Shown: positions 50,923 through 60,881, numbered from the stretch's first letter. The stretch is 64,000 nucleotides of DNA from Acutalibacter sp. 1XD8-36 (GCF_009917525.1 NZ_QZDU01000002.1:124001-188000), one strand, 5' to 3'. A program made the numbers and translations. The notes: generated by a model not told the origin, from the sequence alone.

Positions 50923-52959
50923 TTATTCTATTGCCTTGGCTATTGTCACAGAATCATACCCGCGAAGCTCCAATTTTCCCGCAGCCTCACCGGTGCGCAG
51001 GTCTATATAACCCTCGGGGAGGGCTACTGTCTTGGGCTCGCCTGTGAAGTTTTGCAGGAATACAAAGCGCTCCGTATCCGTCTCCCGCAGGCAGGCCTCA
51101 ACGCCGAAGGGCACTTCCCCGGGCAGGGCACGCTTGCAGTCCAGGCCGGGTATGAGGGTGCCGAGGAAGTCGGAGTAGAAGTCCACACCGGCCCTTGCCG
51201 CCACATAGTAGGCCTTGCCCTTACCGTACTCCGCCACTGTCCAGGCGGGCTGTCCCTTATAGAAATCGCTGCCATAGGTGCCGATAACCTCAGCCTCCTC
51301 TGCATGTATCAGCTCACAGAGCTCTGTGACCCTGTAGCTCCTGCCGTCCTTAGTAATAATGGAGTTCTCCTCACCGTCCCAGAGGCCGTCTATCTCCTCG
51401 TTCCATATGCCGTAGAGCTCACGGAGCCCGCCGGCGGGCCAGCCCCCCAGATAGCAAAGGTCGTTCTCGTTTACAAGGCCGGTATGGTATGTGCCCACCA
51501 GGGTGCCGCCGTCCTTTACAAAGGCCTTCAGCTTCTCCTCAAAGCCTGCCCTGAGCATATAGAGCATGGGGGCCAGCACCAGCTTATACTTTGAGATATC
51601 GCACTCCTCGTCGACTATGTCCACGGGCACGCCCATCTGCCAGAGGGCCCTGTACTGGTCCCTGACGGCCTCGGCGTAGTGTATGCCGCAGTTGCGAGGG
51701 CCCTGGGCGTGTTCCATTGCCCAGCGGTTTTCCGTGTCGAAGACTATTGCCACGTCGGGCTTCACCTCGCTGTTATAGAGGGCCCTGTCAAGAAGCTCCA
51801 GGCGCTCGCCCACCTGGGCAACGTCCTTAAATGCCCGGGTCTCCCCATGGCCCACATGGTCCACCACGGCCCCGTGGAACTTCTCGCTGGAGCCCCGGCT
51901 CTTCCTGAACTGGAAATACTGCACGGAGTTTGAGCCGTGGCCCACAGCGGACATGCTTGCCGCCAGCTGCATCCCCGGCCGCTTGAGCCTGGAGACCGGC
52001 TGCCAGTTGGTGGCGCTGGGGCAGGACTCCATCAGCAAGAAGGGCTTCTGCTTTAAGGAGCGCATTACATCGTGCCAGAGGGCGTGGTTCTGGGCCTCCT
52101 CAACGTCTGCCGCTGCGCTGCCCCTCCAGACAGGGTAGGAGTCCCAGGAGACAACATCCAGGATGTCCTTCCACTTAAAGTAGTTATAGCAGATAAAGTC
52201 ATACATAAGGTTAGCCGTAACAGGCACAGAGGGGTCCACAGCCTTTACTGCGTCCCGCTCCATTTTGATAAAGTCCCCGACCTGGTCGGTGGTAAAGCGC
52301 ATCCAGTCAAGGAACAGACCGTGCACGCTGCGGGAGCCGTTGGGGGCCGGAGCCTGGACTTCCTCAAAGGAGTTATATGTCTGGGCCCAGAAGTCGGTCC
52401 AATACTGCCGGTTCAGCGCGTCTATAGTGCCGTACTTCTTTTTCAGCCATTCCCTGAAGGCCTCCTGGCATTTATCGCAGTAGCAGATACCGCCGTACTC
52501 ATTGGAGAGGTGCCAGAGTATGACTCCGGGATGCTTTGCGAAGCGCTCTGCAAGAGACGTGTCCATTGCCTTCACCTTCTCCCTGTATACAGGAGAGGTA
52601 TAGCAGTGGTTATGCCTCTCGCCGGAGAGGTCCCTTACCCCCTCTTTCGAGACCCGGCGTATCTCCGGGTACTTCTCGCTCATCCACCGGGGCTTTGCCC
52701 CCGAGGGCGTGGCAAGGACAGTATAGATACCGTTTTCATAGAGGTTGTTTATGACATCCTCCAGCCAGCCGAACTCATACCGGCCCTCCTCAGGCTCCAG
52801 CTTGGCCCAGGCAAAGATAGCCACGGACACACAGTTGATATGCGCGGCCTTCATCAGCTCGATATCCTTTTTGAGGATATCGGGGCTATTAAGCCACTGG
52901 TCCGGGTTATAGTCGCCGCCGTGGAGCATATGGGGGAACTTGGGTGTGACAGAAGACAT
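50923..52959 (-). CDS. GH42 beta-galactosidase
   Basis: 678 residues, typical length. HMLHGGDYNPDQW is the GH42 start. The acid/base is E154 in LWHLSNEYG and the nucleophile E311 in LLMESCPSATNW. C119, C159, C161 and C164 form the zinc cluster. There is no signal peptide, so it cleaves imported galactosides in the cytoplasm. It follows the flavodoxin-like gene by 33 bases. Confidence 0.96.
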   Translation of the reverse strand: MSSVTPKFPHMLHGGDYNPDQWLNSPDILKKDIELMKAAHINCVSVAIFAWAKLEPEEGRYEFGWLEDVINNLYENGIYTVLATPSGAKPRWMSEKYPEIRRVSKEGVRDLSGERHNHCYTSPVYREKVKAMDTSLAERFAKHPGVILWHLSNEYGGICYCDKCQEAFREWLKKKYGTIDALNRQYWTDFWAQTYNSFEEVQAPAPNGSRSVHGLFLDWMRFTTDQVGDFIKMERDAVKAVDPSVPVTANLMYDFICYNYFKWKDILDVVSWDSYPVWRGSAAADVEEAQNHALWHDVMRSLKQKPFLLMESCPSATNWQPVSRLKRPGMQLAASMSAVGHGSNSVQYFQFRKSRGSSEKFHGAVVDHVGHGETRAFKDVAQVGERLELLDRALYNSEVKPDVAIVFDTENRWAMEHAQGPRNCGIHYAEAVRDQYRALWQMGVPVDIVDEECDISKYKLVLAPMLYMLRAGFEEKLKAFVKDGGTLVGTYHTGLVNENDLCYLGGWPAGGLRELYGIWNEEIDGLWDGEENSIITKDGRSYRVTELCELIHAEEAEVIGTYGSDFYKGQPAWTVAEYGKGKAYYVAARAGVDFYSDFLGTLIPGLDCKRALPGEVPFGVEACLRETDTERFVFLQNFTGEPKTVALPEGYIDLRTGEAAGKLELRGYDSVTIAKAIE

Positions 52960-52992
52960 GATATTGCCCCTTTCAGATTATAAATTACAGGT

Positions 52993-53775
52993 TTATTTCC
53001 TGTATGTGACTGTAGTTGATTTCAAGAGCCTGCGTCCGGCCTGGTATATCAGCCAGCCCAGAAGCTTCTTCCCGGGTGTAAGCGGTATCCCCGGCGCGTA
53101 TCTCATGCCCGCATATTTGGGCCAGAAGCTGTTGTCCTCGGTGGGGTAGTCCGTTTCGGCGGCTGTCATGGCCTGGAACAAATTAAAGGGTATGAGCACC
53201 CCCGCGCCCGGGACGTGCAGCTTCCCGGAGCTTATGTCCGCATAGAACTTTCCTGCTATATCATGGGTCCTTTTTAAATCCTTTGCCGACGGCCTGTAGT
53301 CGTTCCAGCTCAGGGCCATTATCGGAAGCTGATAGCACTTATTGAAACCCCAGCCAGAGAGGACTGCCGCCATAGCTTTTGTTGTGCTCCGGGCCGATAC
53401 TCCCCCGGTGGTGGTGATAACAAGGGCTTTCTTTGTGAAATACCTGGGGCGGTGCAGCATGAACGCCATATGGTCGGTAAAGTTCTTCAGTATACCCGGC
53501 AGGTGCCCCTGAAAGCACGGCACGGAGAAAATAACGCCGTCGCTGTCCTCAATCATATCCATGACCGGCTGAACTTTTTCGCTGTGGGGGCAAGTCCAAT
53601 GCCCTCTGCGAAAGCAGCTGCTACAGCCTGTGCAGAAGGGCAGGCCTATATCTGACAGGTGTACTTCCGAAAATATAATATCCCCGTCTATGTCCGTCAA
53701 AAACCTTTTGGCTTCCTCTGTCAAGAGCCATGTATTGCCTTTATGGGGCCCGCCGTTTACAATAAGTATTTTTAT
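52993..53775 (-). CDS. Flavodoxin-fold NAD(P)H-dependent reductase, apparent AUA start
   Basis: 260 residues if read from the ATA at 53775. That reading supplies the family N-terminus with the FMN phosphate loop (KILIVNGGPHKGNTW), which a start at the first standard codon (TTG at 53724) would delete. An in-frame TAG lies only four codons upstream of the ATA and no ATG, GTG or TTG lies between. GGGGTG is seven bases before the ATA. FCTGCSSCFRRGHWTC could hold a metal or disulfide. Either AUA is used, or the start codon was lost by mutation or sequencing error. Confidence 0.8.
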   Translation of the reverse strand: MKILIVNGGPHKGNTWLLTEEAKRFLTDIDGDIIFSEVHLSDIGLPFCTGCSSCFRRGHWTCPHSEKVQPVMDMIEDSDGVIFSVPCFQGHLPGILKNFTDHMAFMLHRPRYFTKKALVITTTGGVSARSTTKAMAAVLSGWGFNKCYQLPIMALSWNDYRPSAKDLKRTHDIAGKFYADISSGKLHVPGAGVLIPFNLFQAMTAAETDYPTEDNSFWPKYAGMRYAPGIPLTPGKKLLGWLIYQAGRRLLKSTTVTYRK

Positions 53776-53806
53776 TGCTCCACACCCCTATCTTATTTTT
53801 TATTTC

Positions 53807-53835
53807 ATTATACCCCTTTTACTCCGGAAGGTCAA
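53807..53835 (-). promoter_or_regulatory. Promoter of the flavodoxin-like/GH42 genes
   Basis: On the minus strand TTGACC (53830-53835), 17-bp spacer, TATAAT (53807-53812), 31 bases before the ATA start. Confidence 0.7.
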
Positions 53836-53881
53836 TAAGCCCCGCGGACAAAAGAGAACTTTATTTGACAGTCTCGGGCTA

Positions 53882-53910
53882 TTGACAGATTTTTTTATAT
53901 TTAGTATGAT
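53882..53910 (+). promoter_or_regulatory. Promoter of the transglutaminase-fold gene
   Basis: TTGACA (53882-53887), 17-bp spacer, TATGAT (53905-53910). Confidence 0.65.
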
Positions 53911-53992
53911 GGACTTGCCAAGCTTGGACCAGGCCCTGCAATTCAAAAGAATATTTTCCCATTGACAGAACCCATAGAAATGAGGTATCATA

Positions 53993-54895
53993 ATGACAGA
54001 AGCAATGCACAAGCACTACCTTGAGTACGGTCCCTTCACCTATCCCGGGCTTTACGCAGACTATTTCCGTTCGCTCCCGGAGGACCCCAGCGAGCTGGGG
54101 CACCTGATATCCCACCAGATAATCCACCGGGTCACCCTGAGAGAGGGCAATAAAAACGCCAACTTCGACCTGCGCTATGGCGACATGACCCGCTGGCCAT
54201 GGTACCGTTCTCAGTGCCAGGATGATATCTACCTGACCGCCCCGGCTATAGCCGCCGGGCTCTTCCGCTTGGACGAGCGGGGCTTCGTGCCCGACAGGGC
54301 GGTGGAGCACAAGCTGGTGCTCACCTGTCGGTTTGTGTCGGTGCTGGTATCGTCTATATACAAGTCCAAGGGCATACCATGCCGCAGCAGGGCGGGCTTC
54401 GCGCCATACCTTAACCCGGACGCCAGCATGGACCACTGGATAAACGAAATTTGGCTTGATAGAGAGGGCCGCTGGCTCACCTTCGACGCCGACGGCTTCT
54501 ACGAGGGCTTGCCGGTGCCTGTGGCCCAGTACGACATAAAGCCCGGGGAGTTCGACTGGCCTGCGGACGCGTGGCTCTCTATACGCCGGGGCGAAACCGA
54601 CGGCTCCCGCTTCCTCTATGCCGACGGCCTTGGGACCAACGGCCTGCGTTCTGTGGGCAGATACCTTGTGTATGACTTCCATGCCCTGATGAACCATGAG
54701 ATATCCTATGTCTTCCAGCCCAGGTTTATGGAGCCGCTGCTCTTTAGGGGCGAGGCACTGTCCCAGGAGGACATGGCCCTTCTGGACCGCCTGGCGGAGC
54801 TTCTTTTAGAGCCCGACCTGAACTTCCCTAAGCTTCTCAATATGTGGAACAGCGAGAGAAAGCTGAGGGACCTTTCAAGCCCCTTGGTGGGCTAA
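53993..54895 (+). CDS. Transglutaminase-like (papain-fold) protein, cytoplasmic
   Basis: 300 residues with no signal peptide. A Cys-His-Asp set fits the transglutaminase_core fold: C112 in LTCRFVSVLVSS, H148 in MDHWINEIWL, and D165 or D167 in WLTFDADGF. The surrounding KGIPCRSRAGFAPY strand is also typical. Bacterial members are usually proteases or amidases; the substrate is unknown. Monocistronic. Confidence 0.85.
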   Translation: MTEAMHKHYLEYGPFTYPGLYADYFRSLPEDPSELGHLISHQIIHRVTLREGNKNANFDLRYGDMTRWPWYRSQCQDDIYLTAPAIAAGLFRLDERGFVPDRAVEHKLVLTCRFVSVLVSSIYKSKGIPCRSRAGFAPYLNPDASMDHWINEIWLDREGRWLTFDADGFYEGLPVPVAQYDIKPGEFDWPADAWLSIRRGETDGSRFLYADGLGTNGLRSVGRYLVYDFHALMNHEISYVFQPRFMEPLLFRGEALSQEDMALLDRLAELLLEPDLNFPKLLNMWNSERKLRDLSSPLVG

Positions 54896-55021
54896 AAATT
54901 TCGCAACAATTTTTTCAGCTCATTCTCCCCCAGACTTCACACAGATTTCACAATCGTAGGGCATAATATAGCCACAGTAAGCAAACAACCTATAGCGAAA
55001 CGCGAAAGGAGCGGCTATTTT

Positions 55022-56518
55022 ATGAACACCTATGATAACGACAATAAAAACACCAACGAAGGCGGGAACACCCCCGAGCAGAAGCCCGCGGCTCCCCAGT
55101 ACGGCACAGGCTCCGGCAGCACCGGCTCCTACCCTTACACCACTCAGACCGCAGGCCCCGGCTATACCGGCAGCCAGTACCCACAGTACCAGGCCCCGCC
55201 CTCCTACCAGACGCCGGCCCAGCCCCAACAGCAGCAGAACAGCTATAGCTGGGGCCCGGGCGCCCCTCAGGGCTACTACCAGCAGCCCAAGCCCGCTTCC
55301 CCTCAGAAGAAGCGCCGGGGCGGGAGGTTCTTTATAAAAACCCTGGCGGCGGTGCTGGCCTGCGCTGTAGTTTCACTGGGCTCTGTTGGAGTCTTCGCGG
55401 CCATGATACAAAACGGGGTCGTAAATATTGAGAGCCCCGATGACGCCACAGAGACCGCCGCCTTCACTCTCTATAAGAGGGCGGATACCGGCGACTCCGG
55501 CACCACGCCCACCTCCACAAAGGGCGGCATGACTACCCAGCAGGTGGCCCAGAAGGTGATACCCTCCGTGGTCTGCGTGCAGAACTACCAGATAGTCCAG
55601 CAGCAGAACAGCTTCTTCGGCAACTTCTTCATGGGCGGCGGGTCAGAGGAAAACTCCGGTGAGCTTACCCCTGCTGGAGAGGGTTCGGGCATTATCATTT
55701 CTGAAGACGGCTATATCGTCACAAACCAGCATGTTATTGCCGGGGCGGACCATATCTCTGTAGTCACCTCCGACGGCACCAGCTACGACGCCCAGCTCGT
55801 CGGCGAGGACTCCCAGACGGATTTGGCTGTCATTAAGGTGGACACCGAGGATAAGCTTACCCCCGCCGAGTTCGGCAGCTCAGACGACCTCCAGGTCACC
55901 GACCAGGTGCTGGCGGTGGGAAACCCCGGGGGCCTGCAGTTCAACTCCAGCGTCACCATCGGCTATATCTCGGCCCTTAACAGGCCTGTGACCAACAGCG
56001 AGACCGGCTTTGTTGTAAACTGCATCCAGACCGACGCGGCTATAAACCCCGGCAACTCCGGCGGCGCGCTGGTAAACTCCGACGGCCTGGTGGTCGGCAT
56101 CAACTCCTCGAAGATTGCCGCAACCGATTACGAGGGCATGGGCTTTGCGATACCTTCAACGGTGGTCCAGCCTATAGTCAGCGATTTGATAGAGTACGGC
56201 TATGTTCAGGACAGGGCCATGCTGGGCATTACCGGGGCCTTTGTGAACAGGGCTATGTCAAACTTCTACGGCCTGCCCCAGGGGTACTGCGTGGGAGAGA
56301 CCGTCACCGAGAATGCCAGGTCCTCAGGGCTTAAAACCAATGATATCATAACCGCTATCGACGATACGCAAATCGTCGCGGAGAATACAGTTTCCTCCTA
56401 TCTCGCCACCAAGAAGCCCGGCGACAAGGTGACCCTCACCATCGACCGGCCCCTTACAGGCGAAAGCGGTATTAAAATAGAGCTGATTCTCTCAGCAAAT
56501 ACAGGCTCTTCCAACTAA
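55022..56518 (+). CDS. htrA: HtrA/DegP-like serine protease with PDZ domain
   Basis: 498 residues. A Pro/Gln/Tyr/Ser-rich cytoplasmic N-terminus (about 1-95) precedes one membrane segment (about 104-128). The trypsin-like domain has H237 (TNQHVIAGAD), D267 (TDLAVIKV) and S346 (NPGNSGGAL), and a C-terminal PDZ domain lies at about 395-490. Membrane-anchored quality-control protease of the cell surface. GAAAGGAG precedes the ATG. Confidence 0.97.
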   Translation: MNTYDNDNKNTNEGGNTPEQKPAAPQYGTGSGSTGSYPYTTQTAGPGYTGSQYPQYQAPPSYQTPAQPQQQQNSYSWGPGAPQGYYQQPKPASPQKKRRGGRFFIKTLAAVLACAVVSLGSVGVFAAMIQNGVVNIESPDDATETAAFTLYKRADTGDSGTTPTSTKGGMTTQQVAQKVIPSVVCVQNYQIVQQQNSFFGNFFMGGGSEENSGELTPAGEGSGIIISEDGYIVTNQHVIAGADHISVVTSDGTSYDAQLVGEDSQTDLAVIKVDTEDKLTPAEFGSSDDLQVTDQVLAVGNPGGLQFNSSVTIGYISALNRPVTNSETGFVVNCIQTDAAINPGNSGGALVNSDGLVVGINSSKIAATDYEGMGFAIPSTVVQPIVSDLIEYGYVQDRAMLGITGAFVNRAMSNFYGLPQGYCVGETVTENARSSGLKTNDIITAIDDTQIVAENTVSSYLATKKPGDKVTLTIDRPLTGESGIKIELILSANTGSSN

Positions 56519-56561
56519 TTTCGAGTACAAGTTTTCTTTTTCATAATCTCCTTTTTCAAGC

Positions 56562-56593
56562 GGAAAGCCCGGGGCATTTGCCCTGGGCTTTCT
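56562..56593. terminator. Bidirectional terminator between htrA and the MFS gene
   Basis: Stem GGAAAGCCCGGGGC with GCCCTGGGCTTTCT (56562-56575 with 56580-56593, one mismatch); serves two convergent genes. Confidence 0.75.
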
Positions 56594-56630
56594 GCCTTTC
56601 ATTGGGATTATTTGTCAGCGTCCTGCGGGT

Positions 56631-57794
56631 TTAACTAAATACCGTTTCTGTATTGCGCACCCGCAGAAACATTGTGAGCAAAAGCCCTGCCCCGCAGCAC
56701 CCCGCAAGGAAAAGGTACATCGTGCCAATGCCCCATCCCCCTGCAAGCCAGCCGCAGATATTCTGCATTACGATTCCGGCCAGGCTGTTCACCGCCCCTA
56801 CTACCGCAAGCCCAGTGGTAGTCAGCCCCGCGGGCACCAGGCACCTCACCATCTTTAGGGTTAGCATCATATAAAGGGTGGAGGTAACCGCCTTGAGCAG
56901 CACTATAACCGCCATCACGACCCCCGGCGACTTCGCTGTGCCATACACCAGGAACTGCCCGATGGCCAGCACAAAGCAGGTCGCTGTCAGCACCTTCCCC
57001 GAGAGCCTGTCCATGAATTTATGGGAGAACAAAAACAGGGGTATCTCCACCACCGTGCTGACGGAGAGCACTGTCCCCACTATCCCGGTGGATACGCCCA
57101 TGCCAGTTAAAAGCACCGGCGAATAATTCATGTTCACCCCGGAGCACCCAGAGAATATGAAGGCCGCCATAAGGAACAGAAAGAACTGCGGACTCTCAAG
57201 CAGCGCTCTGAGCCTTGGCTTCTCCTCACGACCTTCAGCGCCCCTTACCGCATGGGGCTGAAGCTCCACTCCCAGCAGCCCCAGAAGGCTTAGCCCGCAG
57301 GCGGCTGCCGTCAGCAGGAACATGGCATAGCCCGGCAGCAGTTCCATTGCCAGGCCCGCCCCCTGGACCCCTGTGGCGTACCCGATGGTGCCCCAGACCC
57401 GCAGGGTGCCGTACCTGAACCGGCTCTCCCCCGCCAGCCGCTCGCAGATAGAGGAAAGGCCGTTGAGGGCGGACATTATTAGTCCGTTCAGCACAAATAA
57501 AATGCCAAGCCCGTTCATCCCGGCAAAGACCATCCCCAGCAGCCCTATTGCAGCCAGCAGAGCTGCCGCCACAAGCTTCTGGTTTCTGGCCCTGTCTGTT
57601 ATGTAGCCCAGCACCGGACCTATGGCAAGGGAGAAAAGCCCCGCCGCAGAGAGTATCAGAGACATCTCCCGGTCGTCCTTGCCAATGCCTGTGAGGTATA
57701 CCGCCAGCACCGCGCTATAGGCCGCGAAAGCCAGGTAAAACCCCACATACATCAGCACAAAGCTGAAATAACTGTTTTTATATTTTCTCAGCAT
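56631..57794 (-). CDS. MFS transporter (MFS_1-like)
   Basis: 387 residues, 12 membrane segments. GYITDRARNQKLVAAALLAA gives the loop 2-3 motif, and RYGTLRVWGTIGYATG is the segment after TM4 shared with nucleoside/sugar symporter-like MFS proteins. Substrate unknown. It is the last gene of a minus-strand run that starts with the P-type ATPase (16 bases after the small membrane protein). Confidence 0.88.
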   Translation of the reverse strand: MLRKYKNSYFSFVLMYVGFYLAFAAYSAVLAVYLTGIGKDDREMSLILSAAGLFSLAIGPVLGYITDRARNQKLVAAALLAAIGLLGMVFAGMNGLGILFVLNGLIMSALNGLSSICERLAGESRFRYGTLRVWGTIGYATGVQGAGLAMELLPGYAMFLLTAAACGLSLLGLLGVELQPHAVRGAEGREEKPRLRALLESPQFFLFLMAAFIFSGCSGVNMNYSPVLLTGMGVSTGIVGTVLSVSTVVEIPLFLFSHKFMDRLSGKVLTATCFVLAIGQFLVYGTAKSPGVVMAVIVLLKAVTSTLYMMLTLKMVRCLVPAGLTTTGLAVVGAVNSLAGIVMQNICGWLAGGWGIGTMYLFLAGCCGAGLLLTMFLRVRNTETVFS

Positions 57795-57810
57795 ATCCCC
57801 ATACCTATAT

Positions 57811-58185
57811 CTATACCCGGATAAAATTCATCACCAAAACCAGCACAAACGCCAGTCTCGAAATATGGTGCGACAGGTGGAAGAGCCTCTTATCCCCGGC
57901 CTCCTTCATTGCCCGGCGGCCGTTATAAAAGGCCGCGCCACAGACTGTTCCACCGCCAGCCGCCATCAATATGGCGTCCAGATTCCCCGGCCATCCAAGG
58001 ATACAGGCCGGTACTGCCGCCAACGTGATAAGGCAACCTATGAGCATTACTGTCTGCCAGGGCCTGTATCCCTTGACCATGGCGCTTATACAGGCGATAA
58101 GGTGCAAAAGGCCAAACACCAGCGCTAAAGCGCATACCGTTAAGGTCCAGACTACCAAAAATAACAAATCATTTTCAGGCAGCAT
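57811..58185 (-). CDS. Small four-TM membrane protein, unknown
   Basis: 124 residues with four hydrophobic segments (about 5-34, 43-63, 66-86, 105-123) and a basic loop NGRRAMKEAGDKRLFH. GGAGG precedes it. Its start overlaps the stop of the P-type ATPase gene by one base (TAATG), so it is translated with it and could be an accessory subunit. Family not recognised. Confidence 0.75.
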   Translation of the reverse strand: MLPENDLLFLVVWTLTVCALALVFGLLHLIACISAMVKGYRPWQTVMLIGCLITLAAVPACILGWPGNLDAILMAAGGGTVCGAAFYNGRRAMKEAGDKRLFHLSHHISRLAFVLVLVMNFIRV

Positions 58186-60629
58186 TATCTCTTCCTCCTT
58201 CTCATCCTTGCCCTGACCCTATACGGGTACACCGGGCTCTGGGAGTTTGCTATCACATGGTCCACAAGGTGGAGCATTGCCAGCATAAACACTATGGCAA
58301 ATATAAGCAGCGGCATAAGGGCGATAAGCATGGGCAGAGTCAGCTCAGCCAGCTGGAAGAGGCTCCCAAGAAAGCTGTATGCCAGTATGAACGCCGTCAG
58401 CAGCCCGAAGAATAGCGTGCCTCTAAGTGCATTAAATGGGGCGCTCACTTTAAAGAGCATGATAAAGCCGGTCATGGCGGTCATTATCACCGCCATTGTG
58501 GAGGTCTCCTCAGGGGTCAGTCCAAGAGGCGCTGCCAGGGCACAGAGGGCCACTATGTTGGCGGTCATTGTCAGCGCCGCGGGAATGCACATGCGTATCA
58601 CGTTGTTTATAAACTTGCCCCGAAGCCTGTCGTTATTGGGCTCCAGCGCCAGTATGAACGAGGGCACGCCTATTGTCAGCGAGCTTATCAGGGTCTGCTG
58701 TATGGGCTGGAAGGGATAGGAGTAGTTTATAAAGATGAACAGCACGCCTATAAGGGCCGAGAAAATAGTCTTTACCAGGAACAGGGAACTGGAGCGCTGC
58801 AGGTTGTTGATAGACCTGCGCCCCTCCTGCACCACCACCGGCATGGACGCAAAGTTCGAGTCCAGCAGCACCAGGTTAGATACGGTCCTTGCCGCGTCGC
58901 TGCCCGAGGCCATGGCTATGGAACAGTCAGCCTCCTTTAGCGCCAGCACGTCGTTTACGCCGTCGCCGGTCATGGCGACAGTGTGCCCGTCCTCCTTCAG
59001 CGCCTTTACAAATGCCAGCTTCTGCTGGGGCGTCACCCGCCCGAACACCGCGTACTCCTTCACCGCCCGCTTTATGTCCTCCTCACTGTGGAGGGTGGTG
59101 GCGTCCACATATTTGCCGGCGTTGTCAAGGCCCGCCTTTCTGGCGATGTTCGCCACGGTCACGGCGTTGTCGCCGGATATCACCTTCAGGTCAACCCCCT
59201 GGTCCGCGAAGAAGCGCAGAGTTCGGGGGGCTTCCTTCCTTATCTTGTCGCTTATGAGCACCAGGCCCATGGCCTTCAGCCCCTCGGGCAGGGCCTTATC
59301 GTCAAAGCTCAGGTCCGCCCTTGCAATCAGCAGCACCCTCTGTCCGTTCTTTGAGTAGCCCTCGGCCCTCCTCTTATACGGCCCGAAGCCATCGCCCAGG
59401 ATAAACTCACCCGCACCCATCACATAGCAGCCCCGCCCGGAGAAATACACGCCGCTCCACTTGCGCGCAGAGGAGAAGGGCACGGCCTCCGCCGCTCTCC
59501 AGGCCGTGCTATTAGGGAGCCAGTCTTTCAGGGCCATAAATGTCGGGTTGCTGTCTGTAAGGGTGTTCACAAGGGCCGTGAGCGCCTCTTTCATCTGCTC
59601 CTCTGTGAAGCCCTCAAAGGGCACGATTTCGTCCACCTGCATGGAGCCCTCGGTTATAGTCCCGGTCTTGTCAAGGCAGAGGGTGTCCACCCTCGCCAGG
59701 GTCTCAACACAGTACATGTCCTGCACCAGCGTCTTTCTTGCCGAGAGCTTTATAACGCTCACCGCAAAGGCCAGGCTTATCAGCAGCACCAGCCCCTCGG
59801 GTATCATGCCCACCATGGCGGCAACGGTGCTCACCACGGAGTTTTTCAGGGTGTCTCCCAGCACAAAGAACTGCTTCCAGAACAGCACCCCGCCTACAGG
59901 AAGTATTGCAAAGCCGATTATCTTAACAATTAAATCTATGGAGTCCATAATCTCGGAGCTGCGCTTTTTCATATAGCTGGCGTCTCCGGCTATCTTATTG
60001 GCGTAGCTCTCCGCACCCACATGCTCCACCTGGGCCGAGCATGTGCCGCTCACCACAAAGCTCCCCGAGAGCAGCGGGTCCCCCGGCTGCTTCACCACCG
60101 GGTCCGACTCGCCGGTAAGCAGGGACTCGTTCACCTCGCACTCCCCGCCCACCACTACGGCATCCGCACAAATCTGGTTGCCCGCTCCGAAAATCAGCAC
60201 GTCGTCCAGCACCACGTCCTCCACCCGGACATTATACCTCTGCCCTCCCCTTAAAGCCACGGCTTTCGGGGCGGATATCAGGGAAAGCTTGTCTATGGTG
60301 CGCTTGGCCTTTATCCCCTGGAATGAGCCTATCACTATGTTTGAGAGTATTACACCCATAAAAAGCGCGTTCTGTGGGGAGCCCACCAGCAAAACCGCCA
60401 GGGCCAGGGCAAAGTTCAACAGGTTGAAAAATGTAAATACGTTCTCTCTTATTATCTGCCCCTCGCTTTTTGAGCGCACCCCCGAGTCGCCGTTGTGCAG
60501 GCCCTCGCGCATCCGCTGCTCCACCTGCTGTGGCGAGAGCCCCTCGCCGGGGTCGGGGTAGAATCTTTTTACGCCCCGGGTGCTCTGCTCCCCCGGGGGT
60601 GGGGGAGTTTTTGAGTGCTTCATATCCAT
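58185..60629 (-). CDS. P-type cation-transporting ATPase (CtpE-like)
   Basis: 814 residues. TGES (172-175) in the actuator domain, MIPEGL (275-280) in TM4, phosphorylation site D320 in DKTGTIT, and TGDGVND in the hinge. There is no N-terminal metal-binding domain. MIPEGLVLL is the form seen in CtpE-like calcium ATPases rather than heavy-metal pumps, so calcium or another hard cation is the best guess. Starts with ATG 60629 or the ATG two codons later. Confidence 0.93.
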   Translation of the reverse strand: MDMKHSKTPPPPGEQSTRGVKRFYPDPGEGLSPQQVEQRMREGLHNGDSGVRSKSEGQIIRENVFTFFNLLNFALALAVLLVGSPQNALFMGVILSNIVIGSFQGIKAKRTIDKLSLISAPKAVALRGGQRYNVRVEDVVLDDVLIFGAGNQICADAVVVGGECEVNESLLTGESDPVVKQPGDPLLSGSFVVSGTCSAQVEHVGAESYANKIAGDASYMKKRSSEIMDSIDLIVKIIGFAILPVGGVLFWKQFFVLGDTLKNSVVSTVAAMVGMIPEGLVLLISLAFAVSVIKLSARKTLVQDMYCVETLARVDTLCLDKTGTITEGSMQVDEIVPFEGFTEEQMKEALTALVNTLTDSNPTFMALKDWLPNSTAWRAAEAVPFSSARKWSGVYFSGRGCYVMGAGEFILGDGFGPYKRRAEGYSKNGQRVLLIARADLSFDDKALPEGLKAMGLVLISDKIRKEAPRTLRFFADQGVDLKVISGDNAVTVANIARKAGLDNAGKYVDATTLHSEEDIKRAVKEYAVFGRVTPQQKLAFVKALKEDGHTVAMTGDGVNDVLALKEADCSIAMASGSDAARTVSNLVLLDSNFASMPVVVQEGRRSINNLQRSSSLFLVKTIFSALIGVLFIFINYSYPFQPIQQTLISSLTIGVPSFILALEPNNDRLRGKFINNVIRMCIPAALTMTANIVALCALAAPLGLTPEETSTMAVIMTAMTGFIMLFKVSAPFNALRGTLFFGLLTAFILAYSFLGSLFQLAELTLPMLIALMPLLIFAIVFMLAMLHLVDHVIANSQSPVYPYRVRARMRRRKR

Positions 60630-60673
60630 TGTACCTCGCAGTTATTTGTTGGTAGAGCCTTGCTCTGCTATTA

Positions 60674-60702
60674 AGTATACACCTAATAGCCGCTGTTTCC
60701 AA
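60674..60702 (-). promoter_or_regulatory. Promoter of the P-type ATPase operon
   Basis: On the minus strand TTGGAA (60697-60702), 17-bp spacer, TATACT (60674-60679). Confidence 0.5.
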
Positions 60703-60773
60703 GTAAAATCAGTTGATAAAGTCCAAAAATTTTTCTTACGGATATCTTAATTCATAATTTTGTAAGGAAATGA

Positions 60774-60802
60774 TTGACATAAGGGGGCTGAGCCGCTATA
60801 AT
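60774..60802 (+). promoter_or_regulatory. Promoter of the RICIN-domain gene
   Basis: Consensus TTGACA (60774-60779), 17-bp spacer, TATAAT (60797-60802), suggesting strong expression. Confidence 0.85.
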
Positions 60803-60881
60803 ATATTGTATAAAAGCTTATCAGGCAAATAATTGAACCGCATATATTGTGTGAAAATGCGGAGGAAAGGAAGAATTTTGT

